A stretch of DNA of 46,288 nucleotides, from positions 1-46,288 of the forward strand of contig CALCJM010000102.1 of NCBI GenBank assembly GCA_937967505.1. Reading direction: 5' to 3'. Every line of letters starts with the position of its first letter. Within the stretch, counting starts at the first letter, position 1. The notes under the pieces were generated by a model. The model saw nothing but the letters and a program-made list of their open reading frames with translations, was not told the DNA's origin and did no database searches. The position numbers were made by a program, and so were the translations under genes. This document shows, piece after piece, positions 1-7,331 of the stretch. The stretch comes from an uncultured Pirellulaceae bacterium. Lineage in GTDB: Bacteria; Planctomycetota; Planctomycetia; Pirellulales; Pirellulaceae.

Positions 1-1
1 T

Positions 2-223
2 ACAAAACGCCATCCAACCCTACAGGACAACGTCGTGATCTATGCCAACGCCACGGTGCTGGGGGGTGAAACCGTGGTCGGTCACGATTCAGTGATCGGT
101 TCGAGCGTCTGGTTGACCGAATCGGTTGAACCATTCACAACGGTCATCATGGAAAAACCACGTCTACGCATCCGCAACAAAACCATCAAAGATGTCGAGC
201 CACCGATCGATTTTCAAATTTGA
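2..223 (+). CDS. Serine O-acetyltransferase, C-terminal part (partial)
   Basis: Only the last 73 codons are in the window; the frame is open to the left edge. The visible residues ([20 protein letters not shown], then [20 protein letters not shown]) match the left-handed parallel beta-helix end of CysE-type serine acetyltransferases, with hexapeptide periodicity and the HPTL-DNVVIYA block. The family transfers acetyl from acetyl-CoA to L-serine in the first step of cysteine synthesis. The C-terminus after the helix is about 25 residues long and ends in PPIDFQI. The gene ends 45 bp before the sulfotransferase. Another hexapeptide acyltransferase is possible, but the SAT-like block is strong. 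Confidence 0.8.
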   Translation, partial: TKRHPTLQDNVVIYANATVLGGETVVGHDSVIGSSVWLTESVEPFTTVIMEKPRLRIRNKTIKDVEPPIDFQI

Positions 224-268
224 GTTTGCCCGTCTTCCCCTCCCAAAACTTTCTCCAAGGATGCAGCA

Positions 269-1222
269 ATGGCTGACGAAATCGCGACTTCCCAAACGAC
301 TACTTGGCTGCATGTGCACGTTCCCAAGGCCGGCGGTTCGACATTGCGGCAGTTGATGAACCGTAATTTCGGTGAAGGGTACTATAATTCCAACTCCCTA
401 CTGGAAACGAAGCAGTACAGTGCCAGTGAGGTAGGCGAAATTGTTCTGGCGCACCCGTGGGTCAGATGCCTCAGCGACCACAAGCTGTCGCTGGATTTGC
501 CATACGACCTAGAAGAATCCAATGTGATGGCGCTGGCATATGTCAGAGATCCCGTTGAGCGATTTATTTCGCGTTACTTCTTTCACCGTCATTTCGAAGA
601 GGTAAATTGCATCGCTCAACAGATGTCCTTCCGCGATTTCGCCAACGCTGAATTAATCGAACAGCAGTGCCCCAAACAGACCAACAGCCAAATTTACTTT
701 TTGAACCATGGTCGTTCGTTTACGGAGCTGGCCGTCATAAAATCGGCGATCGACACCGGACAGGCTTTCTTGTTTCCGATTGAACGATTTGACGAATCCT
801 GTATTTGCATGGAGCGCTTGTTTCCCACCATGTTTACCGATCTGTCATATGTGCGAGCCAACGTTTCCAAACGTGACACCGAGGTGTCCGAAGAGGACCG
901 GAAATTTGTCCTGCGATATTTGAAGCAGGATTATCCCGTCTGGGAAATGGCGGGAGAATTTATGGACCAAACGCTGGCGCGCGTGTTCAATTCGGAAACT
1001 GAAAAGAATGAAGCGTTGGAAGAGTTTCAGGACCGTTGCAATCGCCGCTATCACAACTTCCATCCGCCTCGCCCCAAGGGACAACCTGTTGATCACAGCG
1101 CCGATACGGATCAACAAAGCCCTGTAAACGCGGGCCCGGCAAGTGCAAAACCCGCGCAATCAACGCCGACGGCGAAGCAGGCCGATACCTCCGGGGCCCC
1201 TGCGAAACCGACAGAGGCGTAG
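269..1222 (+). CDS. Sulfotransferase family protein
   Basis: A 317-residue cytosolic-looking protein with no signal peptide. Residues 13-26 (WLHVHVPKAGGSTL) hold the 5'-phosphosulfate-binding loop PKAGGST of PAPS-dependent sulfotransferases, and residues 92-102 (VRDPVERFISR) the 3'-phosphate-binding segment. The family moves sulfate from PAPS to a sugar or other hydroxyl; the substrate cannot be read here. The body ends near residue 270. A proline-, alanine- and glutamine-rich tail of roughly 45 residues looks unstructured. The ATG at 269 has an AAGGA box about 9 bases upstream. The gene follows the acetyltransferase closely, so co-transcription is possible; both belong to sulfur chemistry, but a functional link is inference. 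Confidence 0.85.
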   Translation: MADEIATSQTTTWLHVHVPKAGGSTLRQLMNRNFGEGYYNSNSLLETKQYSASEVGEIVLAHPWVRCLSDHKLSLDLPYDLEESNVMALAYVRDPVERFISRYFFHRHFEEVNCIAQQMSFRDFANAELIEQQCPKQTNSQIYFLNHGRSFTELAVIKSAIDTGQAFLFPIERFDESCICMERLFPTMFTDLSYVRANVSKRDTEVSEEDRKFVLRYLKQDYPVWEMAGEFMDQTLARVFNSETEKNEALEEFQDRCNRRYHNFHPPRPKGQPVDHSADTDQQSPVNAGPASAKPAQSTPTAKQADTSGAPAKPTEA

Positions 1223-1357
1223 TCGCCCCGGATTGTCTGGCTCAGATTCGCAGGCCCGAAAACTCGCGCCACCGCATCCTTCCACCGCAACCATTGGCGG
1301 TGGCATGGGTTATATTGAGAGAACTGTTTCGTTACTTTCCCACTCCCGGACTGCACC

Positions 1358-2401
1358 ATGAAAAAGATTCTTACGTTGCTCGCCGCTGCTGTGATTGTTT
1401 TGACAATTGGCACCCGTTGCTCATTGGCTCAGGATCACGGAGGCAATCAGGCAGAAACCGTGAAACGAAGCATTGAGAAACTGGACGATGCACTCGACGC
1501 TCTGATCGACACCGGAGCAGAAATTGAGCAATTGTCTTCCGGGCACAAATGGACCGAAGGGCCGGTGTGGGACCGGCAACACAAGGCACTACTGTTCTGC
1601 GATATTCCCAACAACGAAATCAATCGCTGGGATGCTGCGACCGGACAGGTTAAGGTCTTCATGAAGCCAAGCGGTTACGATGGTCCGAAGACTGAATCCG
1701 GAAAGGAGCCCGGCACCAATGGACTGATTTTTGATTCCGCAGGACGATTGATCGCCTGCGATCATGGCAATCGCAGACTGTACCGGTTGGACGAGGACGG
1801 ATCCAAGGTAACCCTAATTGACCGGTATGAGGGCAAACGGTTCAACAGCCCCAATGATCTGGTAATGGACAAGTCCAACAATATCTTTTTCACCGACCCA
1901 CCTTACGGGATGGTGGACCAGTCGGTTCGGGAAATCGAATGGCACGGCGTGTACCGGTTGACGCCCGAGGGTACCGTCACCTTGCTTACCAAAGAGTTTA
2001 CTCGTCCCAACGGCATTGGGCTTTCGCCGGATGAAAAGACGCTGTACGTGGCGCAGTCGGATAAAGCCAAACCGATTTACCAATCATTTCCAGTAAACGA
2101 AGACGGTACGATTGGCGAAGGCAAATTGCTATTCGATGCGGCACCATTGACCGACGACCCGGGCATGCCCGACGGTATGGCAATCGATACCAACGGCAAC
2201 CTGTGGGCAACCGGCCCCGGTGGTGTCTTGATCATCACCCCTGAAGGAAAATTGCTGGGCCGGATCATGATGAACAAACCCACAGCGAACTGCACCTTCG
2301 GCGACGACGGTTCAACATTGTACATCACTTCCAGCGGATTTGTCTGTCGAGTGAAAACGAAAGCCACCGGGCTAGGATTTGAAAAATCCCCAACGCATTA
2401 A
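1358..2401 (+). CDS. SMP-30/gluconolactonase family secreted protein
   Basis: A 347-residue protein with a signal peptide (hydrophobic residues 4-18, likely cleavage after SLAQ near residue 25), so periplasmic or surface-exposed. The rest is a six-bladed beta-propeller of the SMP-30/gluconolactonase/LRE family. The metal ligands expected for the family are visible: Glu67 in TEGPVW, Asn166 in SPNDL, Asn218 in RPNGIG and Asp272 in MPDGMA. The family hydrolyses sugar lactones or related esters with a divalent cation; many planctomycete members have unknown substrates. The gene stands alone, 135 bp after the sulfotransferase, and is followed by a repeat-filled gap. The ribosome binding site before the ATG is weak. 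Confidence 0.88.
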   Translation: MKKILTLLAAAVIVLTIGTRCSLAQDHGGNQAETVKRSIEKLDDALDALIDTGAEIEQLSSGHKWTEGPVWDRQHKALLFCDIPNNEINRWDAATGQVKVFMKPSGYDGPKTESGKEPGTNGLIFDSAGRLIACDHGNRRLYRLDEDGSKVTLIDRYEGKRFNSPNDLVMDKSNNIFFTDPPYGMVDQSVREIEWHGVYRLTPEGTVTLLTKEFTRPNGIGLSPDEKTLYVAQSDKAKPIYQSFPVNEDGTIGEGKLLFDAAPLTDDPGMPDGMAIDTNGNLWATGPGGVLIITPEGKLLGRIMMNKPTANCTFGDDGSTLYITSSGFVCRVKTKATGLGFEKSPTH

Positions 2402-2418
2402 GTCTTTTCCGGCCCTAT

Positions 2419-2574
2419 CGTGGCTACGCTCGCCAGAGCGTGGATGCGCTAGTGAGATGGCACCAATGCCATCCAACATCTGGCAGCGGTATCCACGTTT
2501 TTAGCGGTGTTTGAGATCACTAGGAATTGGCAAAGAAGGCTGCCGTGGCGATGCTCGCCTGAAAAGAGCGTGGA
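2419..2574. repeat. Two copies of a REP-like palindromic repeat (family A)
   Basis: The gap from 2402 to 2839 has no convincing gene. It holds GTGGCTACGCTCGCCAGAGC plus GTGGA at 2419-2444, whose centre GCTCGCCAGAGC is nearly self-complementary, and a diverged copy at 2544-2574 (GTGGCGATGCTCGCC, then AGAGCGTGGA). The same unit recurs at 23722-23776 and four times as half units at 30681-30931. It looks like a dispersed intergenic palindrome of the REP type; this is a pattern observation, as no database comparison was possible. Confidence 0.65.
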
Positions 2575-2615
2575 TGCGATGGAAAGCTGTTCCCAATGCT
2601 TTCTTGCTGATCTTG

Positions 2616-2719
2616 GGCGACTGGCAATTAGGAGTTTGCCACCCGTTGCCGACGCTGCCAGCGTCGGAGCGAAGCTGGCAGCATCGCCAACGGTAAACTC
2701 TCAACTGCCAACCACTTTA
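2616..2719. repeat. Fold-back repeat, family B, copy 1
   Basis: A 104-bp unit that recurs with the same length at 28152-28255 and about 87 percent identity by eye. It contains an inner hairpin (GCTGCCAGC and GCTGGCAGC around a 10-base loop) and outer arms that are also roughly inverted (TGGCAATTAGGAGTTTGCC near the left, GGTAAACTCTCAACTGCCA near the right), so the whole unit can fold back on itself. It codes for nothing obvious. Confidence 0.7.
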
Positions 2720-2839
2720 AAAGCCAACCACCTTAAAACTGTGCCATTCCGCTGAAGCGGGTTGCCGAAAAGAGAAACAACCGCTGGCCGAGACGACTCG
2801 CACGGCCGATATCTGGGGCGTTTTGTAATCCTGTCAGAG

Positions 2840-2896
2840 AAAAAGTACCGGCTAGAGGACTTGAACCTCCACTCCCAAAGGGAACTTGATTTTGAA
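2840..2896. repeat. Left attachment site: copy of the tRNA-Leu 3' half
   Basis: These 57 bases are identical to 17581-17637 in the same orientation. They run from the A-tract and discriminator end of tRNA-Leu to its anticodon loop and stop matching at the next base (A here, T there). The 5' half of the tRNA is absent, so this is the displaced 3' end left by integration. It marks the left end of the island. Confidence 0.93.
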
Positions 2897-3030
2897 ACAA
2901 CAAGGAACGACACCGAAAAACAGCACCTCAACCCGTTTTTTATCGAACGAAACTGAATATAGCATCGGCATTTTACTGATGCAACCTGTTGCAAAGAAAG
3001 GCGACAAAACGCGGTATTTGCTGTAAGCTG

Positions 3031-3066
3031 TAAGAGCAAAAACGGTATGTACCGTTTTGGCTCTTA
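3031..3066. promoter_or_regulatory. 36-bp near-perfect palindrome, possible operator or terminator
   Basis: The arms TAAGAGCAAAAACGGTA and TACCGTTTTGGCTCTTA flank a TG centre and pair over 16 of 17 positions. The site starts 135 bp inside the left attachment site and ends 39 bp before the ATG at 3106. It is not followed by a T-run, so a regulator- or recombinase-binding site is likelier than a terminator. Two tandem CTGTAAG units touch its left edge. The function is inference. Confidence 0.6.
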
Positions 3067-3105
3067 CTCAATCTTTCGCTTTCGAAGCATAGCTGGATCA
3101 ATCAA

Positions 3106-3615
3106 ATGAAGCTCAAGACGGAACTAGCAGCGTGCGAATGCTCGATGCCCGAGGAGGATTTCAAGTACCTGCTCGTGTCGACGCTGGAAAAATCCTACCC
3201 GTATAGGACGATCGACGATTTGGTGTGTGGACCACTGACCGCCATAAAGTATTGCAATGAGGTCCGCGACGCGCTCAACTCGCCTCTTCTTCACGATGGC
3301 ATAATTCTCAAAGCCTTGATGAATATCCGCAAACGCAAGGACTGCCCGACCGGTCTAAAGGGTGGTCGATCTGGGAAGAAGCAACTCAAGACGCAGCTGC
3401 AGGAAGTCGGTTTTGAAAATGGTGCCAGTGCATTTAACGAGCTGGTCTGTGATTGCTTTGCGAGCATGTACAAATCGCGGACCATCGACGACATCACTTG
3501 CTACCCAATTCAATCGCGAGCCTACTGCACCTACGTACGGAACAAGTCTGGCGTCGAATCCCTGACTGATGATCTTATTCTGCGTTCATTGATGAACACT
3601 AGGAAAGCTGCCTAA
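3106..3615 (+). CDS. Hypothetical two-repeat cysteine protein
   Basis: A 169-residue soluble protein of no family I recognise. It is built from two related halves: residues 14-77 and 96-167 share R-T-I-D-D-x-x-C-x-P, then Y-C-x-x-V-R about ten residues later, then I-L-[KR]-[AS]-L-M-N-x-R-K. The repeated Cys, Asp and Arg positions suggest an ancient internal duplication and perhaps a metal or nucleic-acid site, but that is inference. It is the only plus-strand gene of the element. It sits behind the 3031-3066 palindrome and ends 4 bp inside the end of the convergent adenine methyltransferase gene. A partner role with that methyltransferase is possible but unproven. Confidence 0.75.
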   Translation: MKLKTELAACECSMPEEDFKYLLVSTLEKSYPYRTIDDLVCGPLTAIKYCNEVRDALNSPLLHDGIILKALMNIRKRKDCPTGLKGGRSGKKQLKTQLQEVGFENGASAFNELVCDCFASMYKSRTIDDITCYPIQSRAYCTYVRNKSGVESLTDDLILRSLMNTRKAA

Positions 3616-4445
3616 TAGTTTGACCAGAGACACTCGGTTTTGATCTGCTTTACTTTTTTGGAACTTGCCTTGTTGTCGATCTTGGTGTCGGTCCTGTTCC
3701 ATCCGAATCGATTAGCCGCTTTGTCGTAGGTGTCGCTGGGGTAGCCACTGAGTAGAAACTTTCCCTTCGTAGATCCCAACGCATCAAGTAGCCGTTCGTG
3801 TTCATCGTTTGACATCTCGAACGAGTAAGCATTTGGAACCGCTCTCGTCTCCTTCAGGTAAGGTGGATCGCAGTAGAAGAACGTGTCGACACTATCCTCT
3901 CTTGCAATGACGTCACAGGCGGGCTCAGAGTAAATCACAACTCGCTTCAAGCGTTCATGTGCCTCCTCCAGTCCATCGATAGCAGAGAGCCAGGACGAAA
4001 CCTGCTCATTCATTCCACGACGAGTTCGGCTTCGAGACATCGTCGCAAAGTCCCGTCCCAAACCCTGCCTAGACTGCCGGTAGCGAATGAAGAACGCACA
4101 AGCGCGGTCAACCATCGTCTTTTGCGTGGAGTGCATTGCATCCTCCCACACTGGTTTCGAAAATGGTGTGAGTGAAACTTGCCGCTGAAATTCCTTGAAG
4201 TGCCGTTTTGATTTAAGCACTTTCCAGAAGTTGGCAAGTTCTCCGTATAGATCGTTGATGATCTCCGAGTGCTCCTCAACTTTACCGATCGGCTTTCTGA
4301 AGAATACTGCACCGCCGCCAAAAAATGGTTCCACGTAGTGCGTGTGGTCCGGCATCAGCTCTATGATCCTTGCAGCGAGATATGTCTTGCCGCCGTGCCA
4401 TTTGATCGGGGCGGAAGGCCTTGAGGTGGTTCTGATTGCATTCAT
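3612..4445 (-). CDS. DNA adenine methyltransferase (D12 class)
   Basis: 277 residues. Residues 13-30 (IKWHGGKTYLAARIIELM) carry the K-W-x-G-G-K SAM-binding motif of Dam-type N6-adenine methyltransferases, followed by YVEPFFGGGAVFF. The catalytic motif DPPY is at residues 193-196, followed by a Y-S-F-E-M segment. The order and spacing fit the D12 class. It would transfer methyl from SAM to adenine N6 in a short DNA target. The ATG at 4445 has a GGAG box 7 bases upstream. No restriction endonuclease is recognisable nearby, so it is probably an orphan enzyme used for element regulation or protection from host restriction. The neighbour at 3106 is convergent and overlaps it by 4 bp. Confidence 0.9.
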   Translation of the reverse strand: MNAIRTTSRPSAPIKWHGGKTYLAARIIELMPDHTHYVEPFFGGGAVFFRKPIGKVEEHSEIINDLYGELANFWKVLKSKRHFKEFQRQVSLTPFSKPVWEDAMHSTQKTMVDRACAFFIRYRQSRQGLGRDFATMSRSRTRRGMNEQVSSWLSAIDGLEEAHERLKRVVIYSEPACDVIAREDSVDTFFYCDPPYLKETRAVPNAYSFEMSNDEHERLLDALGSTKGKFLLSGYPSDTYDKAANRFGWNRTDTKIDNKASSKKVKQIKTECLWSNY

Positions 4446-4605
4446 TTGAGATCTCCGTCCACAACACTAATGCCGATCGATGGAATGCGCAATCCATGAT
4501 CCCGAATTTTTTGTTTAATCGGCACAATGCTGCCCAGACTGGATCTTGCGTTGAGGAAAAAATTGCTAGCGCACTGTCATTCTTGCAATGCCAGCATTTT
4601 AATCA

Positions 4606-5069
4606 TCACGGTAATTGTGGTCGAAGTCGTTGCCGAACGTCCGTCAGCACGAAACCCAGCAGGTTCAGCCCGCGCCAAGTCGCTGGATTCTGAGCCTTGG
4701 GATTTGTCCCACCTATTGCCCCAAGTGCTGGCCGTCCGCAATACTCCTGCTTGGCTACTCTTGTAGTTAGCACCATGCTTTCAATCTTCGCCAGTGGAAT
4801 TAGCTCAGCCGTTTCGAGCCTCCCGTAAGCTGCTATGCCGATCTCAGCATTGAAGTCATCAGCGTTTTGGTTGCCCGCTCAGCAAACACGATTCGCGATG
4901 TCCATTCGTCATCACCGCCGACCATGCTGCTCATCAGGTAGACGCCGGCACCGTACTGGCTCGCAAGAATCAAACCGGGCTCATCAAAGCCATCGCGTGA
5001 ATCGGCACCGTCGGCAATTAGCTCTTCCGTGTGATCGATCAGCGATTCGACCGCGTCGATTAAACGGAC
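4606..5069 (-). pseudogene. Broken gene: coding remnants in two frames
   Basis: No intact gene fits 4446-5069, but two minus-strand stretches read like protein. Frame one (5069 to 4833) starts immediately after the TGA of the PEP-CTERM gene without a start codon and includes LILASQYGAGVYLMSSMVGG and DDEWTSRIVFAER. Frame two (about 4880 to 4606) includes NADDFNAEIGIAAYGRLETA and ATWRGLNLLGFVLTDVRQRL. They join naturally near FAER|NADDF, suggesting a frameshift in a gene whose 5' end is lost. I do not recognise the family. The stretch 4446-4605 between this and the methyltransferase holds nothing else I can support. Confidence 0.45.
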
Positions 5070-5711
5070 TCAAACAGCCTCGCTTCGCCTACGACGAAAC
5101 GCCGCAGCAAAGGAAAAAAACAAGATTGATAAGGAGGTGGGTTCTGGCACCGACACAGTGTTACGAACAGTATAAATCGTAGCAGCGCTCCGATCCAGTG
5201 TCTCGAAGCTGAGCCTAGAAGATATGAGACTGAATGAGCCAGATGGTAAGCTCAACGGCAAGTCCGTGCTACCAAATGCCGCCTGTGTATCATCTATAAA
5301 CGCGATACCCGCGTCCGTTATAGTCATGCCTCCGATTAAGACCTCTTCTTTGAAGTCCGTGTTTGAAATCCGAAACGCATCAAAGTTGCTGATTGAATTA
5401 TTATCGATAAAGACATCAGCGGGGTTATCCAGAGTGAAGGCCACGCCAGCAATGGTTATGTCATAAGCAAGAATCGCGTTTGAGAATCGAGCGCGACCGC
5501 CATCAATTATCGCCTTTAAGGTGTCAGTATCGTAAACGATCCTTTGACGTACCAGTGTTCCAATTGCCAACGCGCTCTGCATCCCCGTCGTAAACTGCTC
5601 ATCAGTGATTTCACCTTGATACACTTCTTCTACGATGTCTGCATGGATTGCTCGGCAGCGTAAAGAAAGAACGGCAGTAAAAAGCAGAAATAGAATTGTT
5701 GCAAATCGCAT
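5070..5711 (-). CDS. PEP-CTERM sorted exported protein
   Basis: 213 residues from the ATG at 5711, chosen because AAAGGTG lies 6 bases upstream; an in-frame TTG or ATG 18 bases earlier is less likely. It has an N-terminal signal peptide (RFATILFLLFTAVLSL, cleavage probably near IHA). The middle is beta-rich and has no recognised domain. The C-terminus has the full sorting signal: VPEPT, a hydrophobic stretch (SLSILFFSFAAAF), then RRRR. Such proteins are processed by an exosortase at the membrane and exported or anchored to the surface. The exosortase is not in the window. It is an unusual passenger in an integrative element. Confidence 0.8.
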   Translation of the reverse strand: MRFATILFLLFTAVLSLRCRAIHADIVEEVYQGEITDEQFTTGMQSALAIGTLVRQRIVYDTDTLKAIIDGGRARFSNAILAYDITIAGVAFTLDNPADVFIDNNSISNFDAFRISNTDFKEEVLIGGMTITDAGIAFIDDTQAAFGSTDLPLSLPSGSFSLISSRLSFETLDRSAATIYTVRNTVSVPEPTSLSILFFSFAAAFRRRRSEAV

Positions 5712-5940
5712 GTGTAACACCTTTAACAAGCGAGAATGGATAGGAATGACTCTTCTTCAATTCTAACCGCTTAAGGCGATGGCTGTTTTAAGTTTAAACT
5801 ACGGACATTTTCACCGCCCCAAGCCCCCAGATTACGGCGATTACTTGCCGTCGCTGGATCGTTTCGCTTTCTGCTACTTCCGCCAATCCTACGGCGTGAC
5901 CGGATGAGCGTCGGCCCATAATCCGAGCCCTGCCGCTGGC

Positions 5941-6417
5941 TTAGCCACCGCAAATGCCGCAAGCTTTGCCGGTGTCCGCACCGCATGACCGGCCTCGTTT
6001 GGTGTTGCGGTACCAGCGGCAGCCGGGTTGAGCTCCGACGCGCTTCGGCATATTTGCGGTCAGCTGCCGACAGTCGACCAATCGGAACGTTCATCTTTTT
6101 GCCCGACACCGCTTGAAGAACAACGGTATCCGATTTGACTTCCAACAGATCGCCGATGGTCCGGTACTTCCCGCTGCTGTCTTCCCAGATACGCCCCCAA
6201 CCCGTGAAGTCCATCACCAGTTTCAAATCCGCCTGATCCAGTTCTGACAATTGAAAGCTGACAGTGTCGCCGTTGCTGTTCGTGCCAGATGCCGTTACAG
6301 CTTCCAAGGCGGCCACTGTGACGCGATCACCGCCAACGGCGACTACTGGGTGGGTTCCTGGGATCGGGCTACAGTGGCACAAAGCAGTACCAACAAAAGA
6401 AAGAGGAAGCGTTTCAT
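5941..6417 (-). pseudogene. SHD1-domain secreted protein, broken by two frameshifts
   Basis: Three pieces line up on the minus strand but not in one frame. From the ATG at 6417 a clean signal peptide reads MKRFLFLLLVLLCATVARSQ and hits a TAG four codons later. About 40 bases downstream a second frame opens and carries an SHD1 (SLA1 homology) domain: FTGWGRIWEDSSGKYRTIGD, then LEVKSDTVVLQ, GKKMNVPIGRLSAADRKYAE. Near 6040 the first frame resumes and reads a cysteine-rich end, WYRNTKRGRSCGADTGKACG then ICGG and stop at 5941-5943. Signal peptide and tail share one frame and the middle is shifted, so two opposite indels (or sequencing errors) are needed. SHD1 proteins are common in planctomycetes, with mostly unknown function. 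If instead the SHD1 frame is used as it stands, it runs on to 5771 with an arginine-rich, unlikely tail. Confidence 0.6.
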
Positions 6418-6519
6418 TTTTGAAGTGTCCCGGAATCGGAATCAGAATTTAGATGTTGCTGATTGCAGCTGGTCTGGACGCCCCGATCAAAACACGTCTC
6501 GTGTGATGCCCTTTCGGCC

Positions 6520-7239
6520 CTAATTTGATGACCAATCCCAGTCAATCGTTACATTGGACCGAAGGCCGCCTTGTGAGTTGGATTCGGCTTGTTCGTAGAT
6601 CTGAACCGTCCACGTCGCAAAACCGCTTCCAACCTTGGTGCGCTTAGGCGTTGACTTTCCTTCGTATGTGGACAGGTCGCTACTTGCCCTATCTTTTTCG
6701 AGCTCATTCAGAGCTTCGGATACAGAAGATGTGGCGTCACACCACGTCAGTATGTCTTCAAACTCCAATGCAGCATCCAAGGCAAAGCTGTCAGTCGTAG
6801 CTGCTGACTCATTTTTTGACCATATGAAATTTCGGTCACCGTCTTCGAGGCTGACGCGCGCCTGTATTTCGTTTCCGTGTTTGTCTCTACTGAAAAGGTT
6901 GTTGTGCCCTAACGATTGCAACACAAAGTCGTCCGCGCCGAAGATGCTTCCCTTGCTAGTCTTGTACTTTGCATTCATAAGCCGTGCGAAGATGAATCGA
7001 ATCATGCGTTCTCGATTTGTAACAAACGCAAACGGAACACGTGTCTTTGGCTCAGTCTCTAACGGGTGGGGAGAGGGGGCGAGATTCGGCACCACCCTAA
7101 CTTTGGCAACTGGGGCAATGTTTTTTTCTGGCACATCCGTTGAGGCCATCTTTGACAACAAGAAAACCAAGGAAATTAAAATCACCGAAGCGATTAAACA
7201 GGCAACTGAACCTAGAACAACTTTTTCTGTTTTGTCCAC
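6520..7239 (-). CDS. Hypothetical membrane-anchored protein
   Basis: 239 residues. One strong transmembrane helix lies at about residues 8-31 (LGSVACLIASVILISLVFLL and on), preceded by a short charged N-terminus, so most of the chain probably faces the periplasm. After a proline-rich spacer (residues 50-68) comes a mixed soluble region with no family I recognise; it ends in a beta-like segment (FATWTVQIYEQAE, NVTIDWDWSSN). It lies between the broken SHD1 gene and the second recombinase, on the same strand as both. It could be cargo or a superinfection-type envelope protein, but nothing in the sequence decides. Confidence 0.6.
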   Translation of the reverse strand: MDKTEKVVLGSVACLIASVILISLVFLLSKMASTDVPEKNIAPVAKVRVVPNLAPSPHPLETEPKTRVPFAFVTNRERMIRFIFARLMNAKYKTSKGSIFGADDFVLQSLGHNNLFSRDKHGNEIQARVSLEDGDRNFIWSKNESAATTDSFALDAALEFEDILTWCDATSSVSEALNELEKDRASSDLSTYEGKSTPKRTKVGSGFATWTVQIYEQAESNSQGGLRSNVTIDWDWSSN

Positions 7240-7331
7240 CTGACAACCTTAGGAATAAGAACTGTTTTTAAAACACCGAGACAGCCCGGCCAGCTACTGC
7301 CGCACCGAGCCGAATCGGCAAAAGCGTTGGG

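Noticed and set aside
2762..2956. An open frame running across the left attachment site
   Set aside because: It reads through tRNA-derived sequence and has no ribosome site or family features.
4835..5182. A 115-codon plus-strand open frame
   Set aside because: Its product is Arg/Ser/His-rich and overlaps both the PEP-CTERM gene and minus-strand remnants that read more like protein.
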